DNA of 64,000 nucleotides from positions 117,965,195 to 118,029,194 of the forward strand of contig CP136065.1 of NCBI GenBank assembly GCA_032622095.1. Reading direction: 5' to 3'. The stretch comes from Siphonodentalium dalli. Its lineage: Eukaryota; Mollusca; Scaphopoda; Gadilida; Siphonodentaliidae. The first letter of the stretch is position 1; every line of letters starts with the position of its first letter. Made by a program: the position numbers and the translations under genes. The notes beneath the pieces were generated by a model that saw nothing but the letters and a program-made list of their open reading frames with translations, searched no databases and was not told where the DNA came from. Of the stretch, positions 1-10,378 are shown one piece after another.

Positions 1-82
1 ACGGACGAACGACGAGCGGTCAATCCAGATGTCGACACTATGTGTACCTTGCTATGGTATGGGAACACATAAAAAGTAACAT
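1..82 (+). repeat. 3' tail of the 2 kb non-coding repeat family
   Basis: The window opens inside a tail 'acggacgaacgacgagcggt..' running to 'gggaacacataaaaa'. The same tail ends the copies at 7690-7783 and 12310-12408: a gacgga chain, 'gtcaatccgg', a near-palindrome around tatggta, and an A-rich end. Here the palindrome is degraded (ccttgctatggtatgg). Confidence 0.7.
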
Positions 83-1289
83 CCTCGTTACTCCTTTCCC
101 CAACATGCTGGCATTTATTGGTATCCAGGTTTGCCTACATATAGGGTATTGTTGACATCTGTCAGCAATAATAACAGTCATATTGTTACTCTCTGTTTGG
201 CATGTATCACATTTGAAAGTTTTTAACAAATCAATCACATTTTAGTATCTATAGAGGGCTGAGATCATAGTATAGATATATATGAGCTTCAAATTGTTTG
301 GTACTTTTGATAGATGTTATGAAGATTTTCACTGTGTAAACGTTTCAAGACGGCTTTTATTTTGTCTTTATTGATCGACATGAATTAACATGTAACATGC
401 AGAACATATACACATATCTATATGCAAATAGAGCAAAAATATCAATCCAATGCATGATTATAAATCATTTCATATATTTATAGAATTTTGCAGTGGGAAA
501 TCTACTGTATCCAAGATCATCGCAGTTTAGGCTAGACAATGTTGACACAGTTTCAAACTCTGACATGTGTGAATTTCAAGCTTGTTTGTACCATTCCAAT
601 TGATACATGACAATTTCGATAAGAAATGAGAATTTGTTCACGCTCACAGATGCAAGCGCATGTGAAGCAATAACATTCATACCGAGTCCATGTCTCCATA
701 AATCTGATACATAAAAGTTTAATTAGTGTGACTGGGGCACCAGAGCACACTCACATCGAGAAAGCAGAGAGGCGAAGAATCCACCTTCCTTCATCGCTTT
801 TTGCCATAGCTAATTTCAAGGGCTGCACAGAGTATCGGATACTATGCCCTGCAAAGGTCGTTTTCCACTGAGAATTATTAAATTTTTTAAGCTTGATTCA
901 AAAGATGTATCACTTGAAAAATTATATTCTTGATTGTGCCAATTATGTCGATAAAAATGATAAACATCTCTTGAAAACTTGGTGATAATTATAAGATTGC
1001 AAATGGTGCATTCAGCTTCTGATGCATGTGTATCAAATTGCTCAAGTGCGCTGTTTCTCAGGAAGATTGTTCTAAATTTATATCATTGCTGTTTAGCAAA
1101 TTTTAAATGGTATATAATAATTCTAATGCACTTGTGCGAATATACCTCCTGAAACATCACATATTTGCGGGGGATTATTATCAATAGACTGTCGCAAAGT
1201 ATAATCTGTTTCACCGTTTCAATTATAGATAAGCCTACGTGCCAATATTGATGTCAGCTAATTTCCTAATCTTGTCCATGGCCAATCCA
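83..1289. other. Unassigned AT-rich DNA
   Basis: No exon, RNA gene or recognisable repeat seen. It lies 3' of the last PDE exon found and is probably intron of that gene. A 66-codon open frame on the minus strand (38-238) overlaps the repeat tail and has no homology that I recognise. Confidence 0.5.
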
Positions 1290-1562
1290 GCTCCGCTCAC
1301 TGTTCCGTGTCTATCCATGACATCACCCTTACGCTGTACATGCCAACGATGTCACGGAGTAGATGCATAGAGTTGGCGCCCGTTCTACTGACTTCCGTTA
1401 TTAGCTTGTTGCTATATAAACAAACCAGTGGGCGTCGCTTTTGTCGAAATTTGACAGTCAGTACATTCGCCCTGCATACATGTACTTTCAGAAATCACGG
1501 AACACCACACAGTTATATCCCATCAATACCATTGTCTCGATATCATGTGACCAAATTTCTTA
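1290..1562 (+). repeat. Dispersed repeat with TATA-like box, copy A
   Basis: About 260 bp matching 14835-15078 at roughly 85 percent by eye. Shared blocks include 'tgacatcacccttacgctgtacatg', a TATATAAACAAACCAG segment, 'gacagtcagtacattcgccc' and an end like 'acaccacacagttata'. The TATATAAA followed about 40 bp later by a conserved block resembles a promoter or LTR-like region, but no paired copy or primer-binding site is evident. Confidence 0.6.
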
Positions 1563-1952
1563 ACATGAAACCGTGACAGATCCGACGTGAAATACATCTC
1601 AATGAGTAAACAATTTTCCATTGTTTCAATTCTACTTCAAGTTCGCGGGAAAAACCTAACCAAAATGTGTAAGTGGTAAACATCTGAAGAAGACATCAGG
1701 TACATGCAAAAACTAACTGTTGTGCATATCTATTTCTATTCGAGGTGTCAATTTTTCATATTTATCAGCATTATTAACGATTAGAGCGATGCTAATTGAG
1801 GGATTATATTTTATCCAGCGCATTAAATTTAAAACAAAAAGTCATGAATTGGCTGAGTGTTTTCTATGTCTGCACATTTCATCGATAATTACTAGGCATC
1901 TGTGTGTTGAGATAACGTTTTAAGTACGAAGAGAATTAGAATGGGCATAAAA
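1563..1952. other. Unassigned DNA
   Basis: Nothing recognised apart from general AT richness. Confidence 0.4.
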
Positions 1953-2099
1953 GTGTGGTGTTTTGTGATTTCGGAAAGGTACAGGGCAAATACACTGTGG
2001 CAAATACCCGTTAATGGGCTCCGGCTCCGCCATCGCCCATTAACTAAATTGCCACAGTATATTCTCCCTGAACCTTTCCGAAATCACAAAACACCACAC
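1953..2099. repeat. Long imperfect hairpin (67-nt arms)
   Basis: Left arm 1953-2019 (gtgtggtgttttgtgatttc...gttaatgggc) is the reverse complement of right arm 2035-2099 (gcccattaac...acaccacac) with a few mismatches. The 15-nt GC-rich loop contains 'ccggctccgcc'. The right arm end resembles the ends of the dispersed repeats at 1500 and 15025, so it may be a foldback derivative of that family. Confidence 0.9.
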
Positions 2100-2760
2100 C
2101 GTTATCACCTATATAAATGATAATAATGATTCAATTATTGATATATTTAGTTGAAACAATTTAGATCGAAATAATTTAGATTATAAGTACTTTTGTTATC
2201 ATCATGTGACCGATATAATAAATGGGAACTCGAAAGGAAAAATGACCCAGTTATGCAAATGTTGTGATATAATCTCACTTATCTAGCTATGACCATATTA
2301 GGACTGGTAAAAATACACTAATAATGCATTTTTTTTTTAAACAAAAAATAAACATCTTGGAATAACACATTTTCCCCAATATAAATTCCAATTTCAAGTG
2401 ATTGGATGCCATATTGCTTGCCCTCTCAGCTTTGTAGAACACAGTCAATAAGAAAGCATCTCTGACAACAGCCAATAAACACGATGGCCAGATCGCCTAT
2501 ATCTTGTTGGAAATAAAATCTTGAAAGATTTACAGGTGAATATCTTCATAACATCAAACAAAAGTCCCAAATAATTTGAAAGTTAGCAATAGTATTATCT
2601 CATCCAAACTCCCCTAACAGAAACAAGAACATTTATAAACTTATTTCTATACTTGAAATGGTTTGCTCAATTTATCAAACTAAATATATTGTGTATTCTC
2701 TCATGTCAGAGTTTCCAATTTGATATTTGATTCAAGAGTATTGTTACAAAATTAACTTAC
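2100..2760. other. Intron DNA downstream of exon j
   Basis: No repeat or exon recognised. A 62-codon open frame on the minus strand (2287-2475) does not match the expected PDE continuation (MLMTACD region). Confidence 0.5.
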
Positions 2761-2861
2761 TTGAAATAGAGAGCAAGATCAGTTGACAGTATGGCACTCT
2801 CTAACAGCTGTATGATATGCTCATATTGGTCATGTGGTACATTTGATAGCATATCATTGCC
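2761..2861 (-). CDS. PDE11: PDE11-like exon j (catalytic, ILSTDLALYF)
   Basis: Exon of 101 nt after aattaatttctag and before GTAAGTTA. It encodes GNDMLSNVPHDQYEHIIQLL then ESAILSTDLALYF plus two bases of a Lys codon. AILxTDLALYF is the diagnostic helix of the PDE5/11 catalytic domain. The next exon should contain an MLMTACD motif with the last metal-ligand Asp. No such sequence was seen between 1 and 2760, so the gene continues to the left of the window. Confidence 0.95.
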
Positions 2862-3205
2862 CTAGAAATTAATTAAATACAGGGAAATTTATCATAATAA
2901 CTTCATTCGAATAACAAAGAATTCTACTATCATAATATCAGAGAAATGATGTAATAAGCAGATACTTCATTAAGGATGGTTTATCGCTTCTCTCATCTTT
3001 CTGTGTTCATTCTGAGGAATAAAAATAACAATTGTGTGTCAGCATGTCGGACAGACCAGCAGACAGTAGCTTCTGTGACTAAGAAATATTATCCTCATAA
3101 TTGTTTTCTATAAACTGTGACAAGAAAGATTACAATTTTTAGAAGATTTAATAACAATTTTGTTTGGAAAACAGTTTTAATACTAGAATGTAAAACAAGA
3201 AAAAA

Positions 3206-3520
3206 AACAATTAAACACCCCGTTGAATGCCCTCATAGCCTCAAAGTAGTGAACATCCATACCAAATTTCATTGAGATTCGTCAACCGTTGGTGGAGATA
3301 TCTGCTCGGATGGACAAAAAAACCAACATTTCCAGACAAACAAAGATGAATAAAGCCAAAACGAAAAAAACGATTGAACACTCCGTCGAATGCACTCATA
3401 GTAGTGAACATCCATACCAAATATTATTCAGATCCGACAACTGGAGAGATAAATGTCCGGTAGAAGGATGGATGGATGAGGTAAATCCAGTATTCTCTTC
3501 CAAGAATGTGTGAAATATGT
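3206..3520. repeat. Two tandem units of about 155 bp
   Basis: Two diverged tandem units, each with 'gaatgc.ctcatag', 'gtagtgaacatccataccaaat' and 'gagat', separated by 'tttccagacaaacaaag'. The same vocabulary occurs at 59130-59660 and 60240-60490. Non-coding. Confidence 0.6.
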
Positions 3521-3626
3521 GTAAACCTAGATGTTTTTTTCTGTGGATTTTTGGTTAAATTGAACATTTAGGTCAAGACAAGTAATTATGGTAACAACAT
3601 TCCATCCTAAAACTCTGTGCACCCAC

Positions 3627-3714
3627 CTTAGTGTTCAGAATCATGATACACTGATCAAAATGGTGATGTTCCAATGTGGATGTGGAATAAAGGTCAGCCA
3701 ATGGAGACATTGAC
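3627..3714 (-). CDS. PDE11: PDE11-like exon i (catalytic, LEHHHF)
   Basis: Exon of 88 nt after gcttgcag and before GTGGGTGC. The first base completes the Lys codon from exon h, followed by 29 codons reading [20 protein letters not shown] and [25 protein letters not shown] is the conserved helix and loop next to the metal centre in PDE5/6/11. The donor is the slightly unusual GTGGGT. Confidence 0.95.
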
Positions 3715-3765
3715 CTGCAAGCAATAATACAAAAATTCATCTATAGTTAACAGCAATACAAGCAT

Positions 3766-3825
3766 GTTGCAGTAAATGTATGCCCGTTGCAGCAAATGTA
3801 TGCCCGTTGCAGTAAATGTATGCCT
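3766..3825. repeat. 20-bp tandem repeat x3
   Basis: Unit gttgcagtaaatgtatgccc repeated three times (3766, 3786, 3806) with one or two substitutions. Confidence 0.9.
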
Positions 3826-4154
3826 GTGTTACTCTCAATTAAAGTTCATGACTTGTCAAAATGTGTATGTTAAGCCATTTTGGCTATCAGTCATAAATTC
3901 ATTTTCATTATAATTACCATGTTGTTTGCATCGTTCATAGAGCACATGAGTGTATTTTGCACTTATCCATGGCTCAAATTCATTCATTTATTGCAAATAT
4001 TATGTTGAGTATAAAAGAAGATGATCACACAAATGGCCGGATTTAGGGTACAGTCCCCCTTTAATTTAATAATTATATATCTCTAATTTTTAGATATGAA
4101 TATACTGGGTAATATTAAGTGAATAATTAAGAAGCAGGCAATATATGGACTTAC

Positions 4155-4264
4155 TTAATTTGGAATTGGTTTGTTGTTCCCCTGTGATCTAGGTCATGAC
4201 ACAGACATCCGATCATTAATGACAGTGCCTGCATATCACCAAGTGTATTCAACAACTTGCCATT
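4155..4264 (-). CDS. PDE11: PDE11-like exon h (catalytic, HDLDHRG)
   Basis: Exon of 110 nt after ctctttatag and before GTAAGTCC. It encodes [20 protein letters not shown], then [16 protein letters not shown] plus two bases of a Lys codon. HDLDHRG supplies the His-Asp pair that binds the catalytic divalent metals in all class I PDEs. The preceding GCLC matches PDE11-type rather than PDE5-type (ALS) sequence. Confidence 0.97.
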
Positions 4265-5089
4265 CTATAAAGAGAAAACAAAATAAATCTTATAGGTAGC
4301 CAGGCATCTCAACAGCACTTGAGCGATTTTCAGTAGAGCTTCGAGTACCGCCGGTTTGAAATTGTTCTAATTGCTTGATATTCCAAACAGTAATTAATGG
4401 GAAATTTGTTGACCATCAGTCAATTTTAAACTTATAATTGCAAAAAAATATTTGTATAAAGAGCCGTGGCTCGAGAGTCTCGCCATGCAAATGGGATTGT
4501 AACAGGCTCTGATGCCCCCATCCTCCCAGAACACTTATGCACCATCCTTATATATGTGTCTGTTTTACATTATGGTCCATCAATTTAAAACTTATATTTG
4601 TTCCCAAGTACACAGAAATCAAACACTTTAAAAGTCGAACTCTTCTCAACTTCTGGTTTAATAGAAATCAGTTCGAAATATTACATCCCCCCCCCCCCCC
4701 ACCGCGCTTCGAAACCGACAGAAATTCCAATTTTTCAACTGTGCCTATAAATGATCATATATGTTCTAACTGATGATTTTTGTTGGAATAACTATCAAAA
4801 TGATTGAAATCTACTTCGACATGAATGAGAATTGTGTTGAGAATTTTGACCTAAACATCATATTGGGAGGGTGCAATGTGATGCAAAAGCAATTCATATA
4901 TGCAGAGTTTTCAATTGTCAGAGTTCCAAACTTTTCCACTCAATACTTCCAATCTGGGCAGATCTGGGGACTGTATTTTGCTATTAGCTAGGATATTATA
5001 GTCTACTTCTAATACCTGGCCATGAATTTTTTTCATTTTATTTAGGTCTTGGTAATTTACTTCAATGAATATGCTCAGGTGAACACTGA
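4265..5089. other. Intron DNA with poly-C tract
   Basis: Intron between exons g and h. A 14-base C run is at 4687-4700. No other element recognised; the two overlapping short open frames at 4537-4991 look random. Confidence 0.5.
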
Positions 5090-5384
5090 AGAGAATATAC
5101 GTACTAAAAATCCAAGAGAGCTCCTGGCAGCCATGTTTTTCAGCTAATTTCGGGAAAAATCAATGACTCCCATCCAGAGGTCATACTGAAGATCCATATA
5201 CAGTTTGGATATGATAGGATGAGGGATGTTGTCTGTAGGGTATGTTAAATGATTTAGTCATACAGTAGTAAAATTCAAGATGGCTGCCAATGGCCATGTT
5301 TGTCATCAAAATCGTTCAAATTTGATAGATCTCATCTAGAGGTGATCTTAAACATGCCTGTAAATTTTCAAAACATTTCTCAAA
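5090..5384 (+). repeat. 'aagatggctgcc' repeat units
   Basis: Diverged units with 'gcagccatgtttttcagc', 'gaagatccatatac', 'gtagggtatg', 'aagatggctgccaatggccatg'. Same family as 7790-8040, 33100-33830, 51660-54178 and 61930-62080. Here it directly abuts the 2 kb repeat. Confidence 0.75.
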
Positions 5385-7783
5385 ACGAGAGGCCGATCAC
5401 GATCGGCAGATGTTTAACCCATGCCTGAGCGATAGCGATTAGCTATAACTGACAATTTGTTAAAGATATGATCACAGGAATCCATATATCAGTACCGAAC
5501 TTGAAATCAAAAACTCAAATAATTTGTCTTAAGAAGGGTTAAAGTATTTGGGGTGGGGAGGAGTAGTTTTAAATATCATAACTCTGTCCCAATTCACGCA
5601 ATGACCTCTCACTGTGAGATCCAACGGTTTAGTGATTTTGGAGGATATGTTTAGGGGTTTAAGTTAACTCATTGGAAGCAAAAGTGATAAACTGCCACTT
5701 TTGCCCTGCCAAATATTAAAAATTCATTCACTTCCAAACACTGTTCCAAAGAGAAATTATAATTTGTTGACAAGCCAGACTGCTTAGAACAACATACATG
5801 CATGGGATTCCATCTCATATTTAAATTGTACTTTAATTACCACCCCTCTCCCATTCTCCCAGTTGTTATTTATCAAACATGTCAGACAGATATGATCAGA
5901 TCTGACCTGTGTAATAAGGAATGCCATTGTTAGGTATATGCAAGATTAAAGGTACTCAATTCGATAAAACTCCTCTCAATTACTATTTCAATGGCTTCGG
6001 GGGTCAAAACTATTTGATTCGAGTCGAGGAAGTCACCCATCAAAGCTCAGATTTGTTTGATATCGATTTTAGAAATCTATTATTTTTCATTATAGGGAAT
6101 ACTTTCTGGCCCAGAACTCAGTCAAAATTGCGTTATTATTACCACTTGATTTTAGAGTTATCCATCCTTGTCTGTTTGAATAGATTTTGGTGTACACATC
6201 CCGAGCAGATTACGGCAGTTGAAGGCAATTATTAGTACTCATCTCGAGTAAATCACAATTTTTACAAATCAATATCTAATAACTCTGGGCTTTGTTTGAT
6301 GGGTTCCTCGACTCGAATCAAATATTTTTTACCCCCAAAGCCAAAGAAATAGTAATATAGGACCCTCCGATCGGATTGTTGTTGTTGGAATCTGTTGAGA
6401 TGGGGACCCTCTGTTCGGATTGAGTACCTTTAAGTGTTTCATAACAGGGGTGTATGGTTTTCAAAAATATATGTAGTTTATACAATACAAAAGTGTTAAC
6501 TTATATAATGGTATACAGACAGAGTATGATGAGGATGCTGGCCCCTATGACCCCTAAATCGAAACAGTTCATAGTTCATATAATAGAAAGTATAAAGTAG
6601 CGCTCAGTGAATGGTTTCACATTACAATGTTTTACAAGTAGCTTGGACACTAAAATCCATAGCCTTCAAAGTTAATCTTCTAAGCACTATGTGGCCCCTA
6701 AAATTCAATCAACCATGACAATATGAATAAATAGGCAAAGAAGGTTCCTGGAAATATTAACAACATCTACCATCTTGATTTTCAAAACAGGGCATCACTT
6801 ACAATAATCATGTAGATTTATATGCCTGTTACCTATTGCATAGATAAATCATATTGGCTATCAGCCAATATTTTAATTTCACATTGAAGCATGTGCCTGA
6901 AGGGTTAATATATTTTTCAAAAGTCAATTTATCAGTCAATACCAAACTCAATAGAAGTGAATAGTGTTCAAAGATAACCATAGATAAGAGATATGAGGAA
7001 GAGTCATTGTACATTATAGCACATGTCTATGGGACCTTGGAATGGGTTCATTATTTTCTAAGCAGATCAATGGGATATAGAAGACACTTTATATATAGGT
7101 GAGGCACCCCTTATCCCACTCTGTAATAAAATTTCAATAGGAGAAACCAGTTTCATGCTGCCATTAATCAAATTTGACAGATGCCAGCAGTGTTGTTTAT
7201 CTTTGACTTCATCTAACTAAAGGCCAGACTGTAAATTATGTCATCACTCAATTAATAACAAGATTTCACTTGGAATGCATCTATAAAATGTCCTCTCATA
7301 TACTCTGGATATTGGATGTACAAAATGGTAATTTATTGATATCATTATATTGCATGCAACTATTGCAATAAAATCTTCATATTTCCAAAACAGGACATCA
7401 CACATAATTAATGGTACAAAACTAAAACAAATGAAAGTGTCAATTTTATTCTTTATCATTAATAAATGTTAAAATTTTTAATAATTTGTTTTTGGTTAAA
7501 TTGAGCAAGGAGGTTTTTTTTTATATTTTTTTTCTTTCGAAAAAGGGTCATTAACTTCTTTAAAATAAATCGCATCAAACCCATGTTCAAACTTGATCTG
7601 TATTTTGGCCTGAGAAAACCATTGTACAAAATTTGGTTCCTACCGGATAGAAAATGTTTGAGTTATCGCATTATGCGTAAAGTGTCTACGGACGGACAGA
7701 CGGACGGACGGACAAACGACGAGTGGTCAATCCGGACGTCGACACTATGTGTACCATACTATGGTATGGGTACACATAAAAAT
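5385..7783 (+). repeat. 2 kb non-coding repeat family, copy 1 (interrupted)
   Basis: Starts acgagaggccgatcacgatc, where CCGATC-AC-GATCGG is a perfect palindrome, and ends at a 'ccatactatggtatgggtac' hairpin plus 'acataaaaa'. Alignable by eye along its length with 10379-12408 and 63415-64000. Without the MITE at 5950-6429 it is about 1.9 kb, close to copy 2 at 2.03 kb. No conserved open frame is shared by the copies. The 143-codon frame at 7583-8014 runs out of this repeat into the neighbouring one and is not a gene. With no coding capacity it would be a non-autonomous element; the class is unknown. Confidence 0.85.
5946..6433. mobile_element. piggyBac-like MITE with TTAA target duplication
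   Basis: A 480-bp element (5950-6429) flanked by TTAA on both sides (5946-5949, 6430-6433). Terminal inverted repeats begin AGGTACTCAAT and, allowing for a deletion in the left arm, extend over about 100 bp (shared block 'gattcgagtcgagga' and its complement). Sister copies of the host repeat have the unfilled site 'aagattaagtgtttc' (about 10923 and 63945), which proves insertion at a single TTAA. TTAA duplication is the hallmark of piggyBac and some related superfamilies. No transposase frame: the 104-codon frame inside is not recognisable. Confidence 0.88.
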
Positions 7784-8040
7784 GAAATGTGGGCTTCCAA
7801 GTTTGCCGATGGATTTAAATTTGAAATCCAAGATGGCTGCTGGCAGCCATGTTTTTTTAACAAATTTCAGAAAAAAATCAATGGCTCCAATCTAGAGGTC
7901 ACCCTGAAGATCAATATGAAGTTTGGTGATGATCAGATGAGGGATGTGGCCTGTAGGGTGTGCCAAAGGAATTTGCTGATGGACATACATGACGGACATC
8001 AACCCATGGCATAGCTCAAACTTGACTTTGTGAAATTAAG
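7784..8040 (+). repeat. 'aagatggctgctgg' repeat unit with gagctaaa-type tail
   Basis: Unit with 'aatccaagatggctgctgg', 'ctagaggtcaccctgaagat', 'tgtggcctgtagggtgtgcc', then 'gacggacatcaacccatggc' and 'atagctcaaacttgac'. It resembles the end of the array at 54070-54178. It lies 100 bp downstream (minus sense) of exon g. Confidence 0.75.
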
Positions 8041-8143
8041 CTAAAATTACTTTTTTACTACAGGAAAATCCCCCCCAAAAATTGTGCTAGTCATTAATGG
8101 AATACAGTAGTTTTCTCAAATAGCACAATCTGTATACACTTAC

Positions 8144-8251
8144 TTTCAAGATGCAGAACATAGTTTGAGCAACATTAAAGGCATGACGCCAGTTGTGATA
8201 AGTGACATTTCTGTAATTTTTCTTGACACTCAGCAACCACCGACAGAGGGT
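8144..8251 (-). CDS. PDE11: PDE11-like exon g (catalytic, HNWRH)
   Basis: Exon of 108 nt (36 codons, phase 0) after tctgattgcag and before GTAAGTGT. It encodes [20 protein letters not shown] then [24 protein letters not shown] holds the catalytic proton-donor histidine (first His) and a metal-ligand histidine (last His) by homology with PDE5. The 15.3 kb intron upstream carries the Helitron cluster and the first large TIR element. Confidence 0.96.
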
Positions 8252-9848
8252 CTGCAATCAGATATCATAATTCAAGTAAAAATATAGACAGGGTTTCCAT
8301 TATAGAGGCAGTGGGTCCTTTTTAGGGTCTTTTTCCCCTCACCCCAATTTCCCCTCTGACATGTTCCCCTACCCAATTCACAGATTAAAGCCTTCATCAC
8401 CTGTGTATCTTATCTGTCATTAGATAAAACCAACAGGGAGTGATAAACCAGGATAATTTTATTTGCCCGCTAAAGCCGATCAGTAGTGAACCATTATGCA
8501 TGAAAAGAATGATTTTCCAGGGCTACTAGTGCATGGGTTTCCAGCTTCGGTTTTAGTTTGGTTTTTGGTTTTATTTCAAAAGGCAATAAACCTACTGAGC
8601 CTAATGTACTGACAAATGTTGGTGATATGGGTGCCTCTGTTTTATTTCCCGGGCTGTAAAAGTAGTCACATCCAGTTACATTAAGTTGTGTATTCAAGAC
8701 GTTGCGCACATGATCATCAGGATTATCTAATTATTAGGGGGACACACCACCTGCATGCATGGGGCTCCATTAACACTGTATAAGGCACCAAATATTTTAG
8801 TTCTGGGTCACTAAAGTTATTATATAGATAATGCATGGCTTGGAGTTGGCATAGTCAACGACATGACATGCCTTATTTATTATATTATAGAAATTTTTTG
8901 AAATCTTTCTCATATTTTACGTTTTACGGCAATCTTTTGACGATGGCAGGGGAGCATAACTATCTTATTAGTTACATCTAAAGCATCTCTTCATGATTCA
9001 TGCATTTATTGCTATAAATACGTCATAAGCAAAGACATTTTGGCAAAAGTTCAGAAATTAACTTGTTATCTTCAATTAAAACAGGAAAGGAAGTTATAAA
9101 CAACATTCATAGGCATTACACAATTAGGACTGTCCATTGCCAACTAAACGGACAAACTATTAAACACATACAATGGCTATAATCGTACATTTGTTAGATC
9201 ATTACAATTCACCAATAAATCTAATGATATACTGATATTGCAACAATTATCGTACAAGGTATAGTTTCAGATTGGCCGTATCTTCAGGCCGCAATCCAAT
9301 TGCGCGAAATGAGTCTGTAACTATAAATAGAACAAGAATAGTAGACATGTAGGAATCCTACTGGGGTACTCTCATAAAATAGTATAGCAGCGTGCAGCCA
9401 ATCAGAATGCAAGAAAATCATGTGAGATATAATATAATGAGATAACACATGTCGCCACTTCACAAAAGATATTCCAACTCAGCCCTTACTCGGGCCATCC
9501 ATTTGGTTCATCGCATGGAAACTGAAAGTAAACTGGCTTGTAGTATGCAGCATCAATTTTCTCACAAGTCGCTTGATAAAATGGAAGATCGATGAAGATG
9601 TTAAATAGGTTTTGGACTGCAACAATACCAATGTTGAGGTACATGTATACAAACTACTCATGTACAAAAGGAATTCTCAAGTCAGAATAAAAATTATGTT
9701 GACATGGAGTTCAACCTCGATTGACAAAGTGCAGTAACACTATCTGCTTGGAAAAATTATCTGCAAACCTGCAAGTGGTTAGCATGTCTCAATGCGGGAG
9801 ATTCCAGTAAATCAACCCAGAGCAATTCAATGTAACAAGCAAATTAAA
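8252..9848. other. Intron DNA without recognised element
   Basis: About 1.6 kb of intron upstream of exon g. No exon, tandem repeat or transposon end recognised. Confidence 0.5.
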
Positions 9849-10378
9849 TCTATATCTATATTTGCGAATGTATGTCTGTCTGTCTGTGTTCTATAGAAAT
9901 TCACAGGGGACCATCTAGATGACACCAAAGGGGTCTACTAGGGGTAACTTTCCACGAGAAAGATAATGGTCGGGGTTAGAATTTTCTAAAGTGACGCCGT
10001 TGTCAGGGGCAGAAAAGGGGGAGGGGCAGAATTTTTTTTGTCGCCGATTGCCACGAAACTTACATATAATCATCCCCATGATATGAAGAACCTAATGGTG
10101 TGGTTTAAATATGTCAAAAGTGGCGTCGTTCGTGTCAGGGATGCACAGAAGGGGAGAGGGGCACCAAAATTGATAAAACTAATTTTAGCGCCGATTTCCA
10201 CCAAATCTCATATATATTTTGAAGACCTCTGTTTGTCTGTCTGTATGTCCTTTATAGAATCGAAAAAGGGTTGACCGATCGAGACCAAACTTCCTATCCA
10301 AAGGTAAAATCCCACGGACACCGTCGGCGTCGCGTTTTGGAGAAGCTCAGACCACCCGTTCTCCACTCTCAGTCATAA

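Noticed and set aside
38-238. Minus frame with CDTC and PICRQ, suggesting a zinc-binding protein
   Set aside because: It overlaps the known repeat tail, cysteine spacing fits no finger type, and there is no splice context.
2287-2475. Minus frame as a possible next PDE exon
   Set aside because: It lacks MLMTACD or any expected catalytic motif and has no fitting acceptor.
7583-8014. 143-codon plus-strand frame
   Set aside because: It runs across the boundary of two unrelated repeats.
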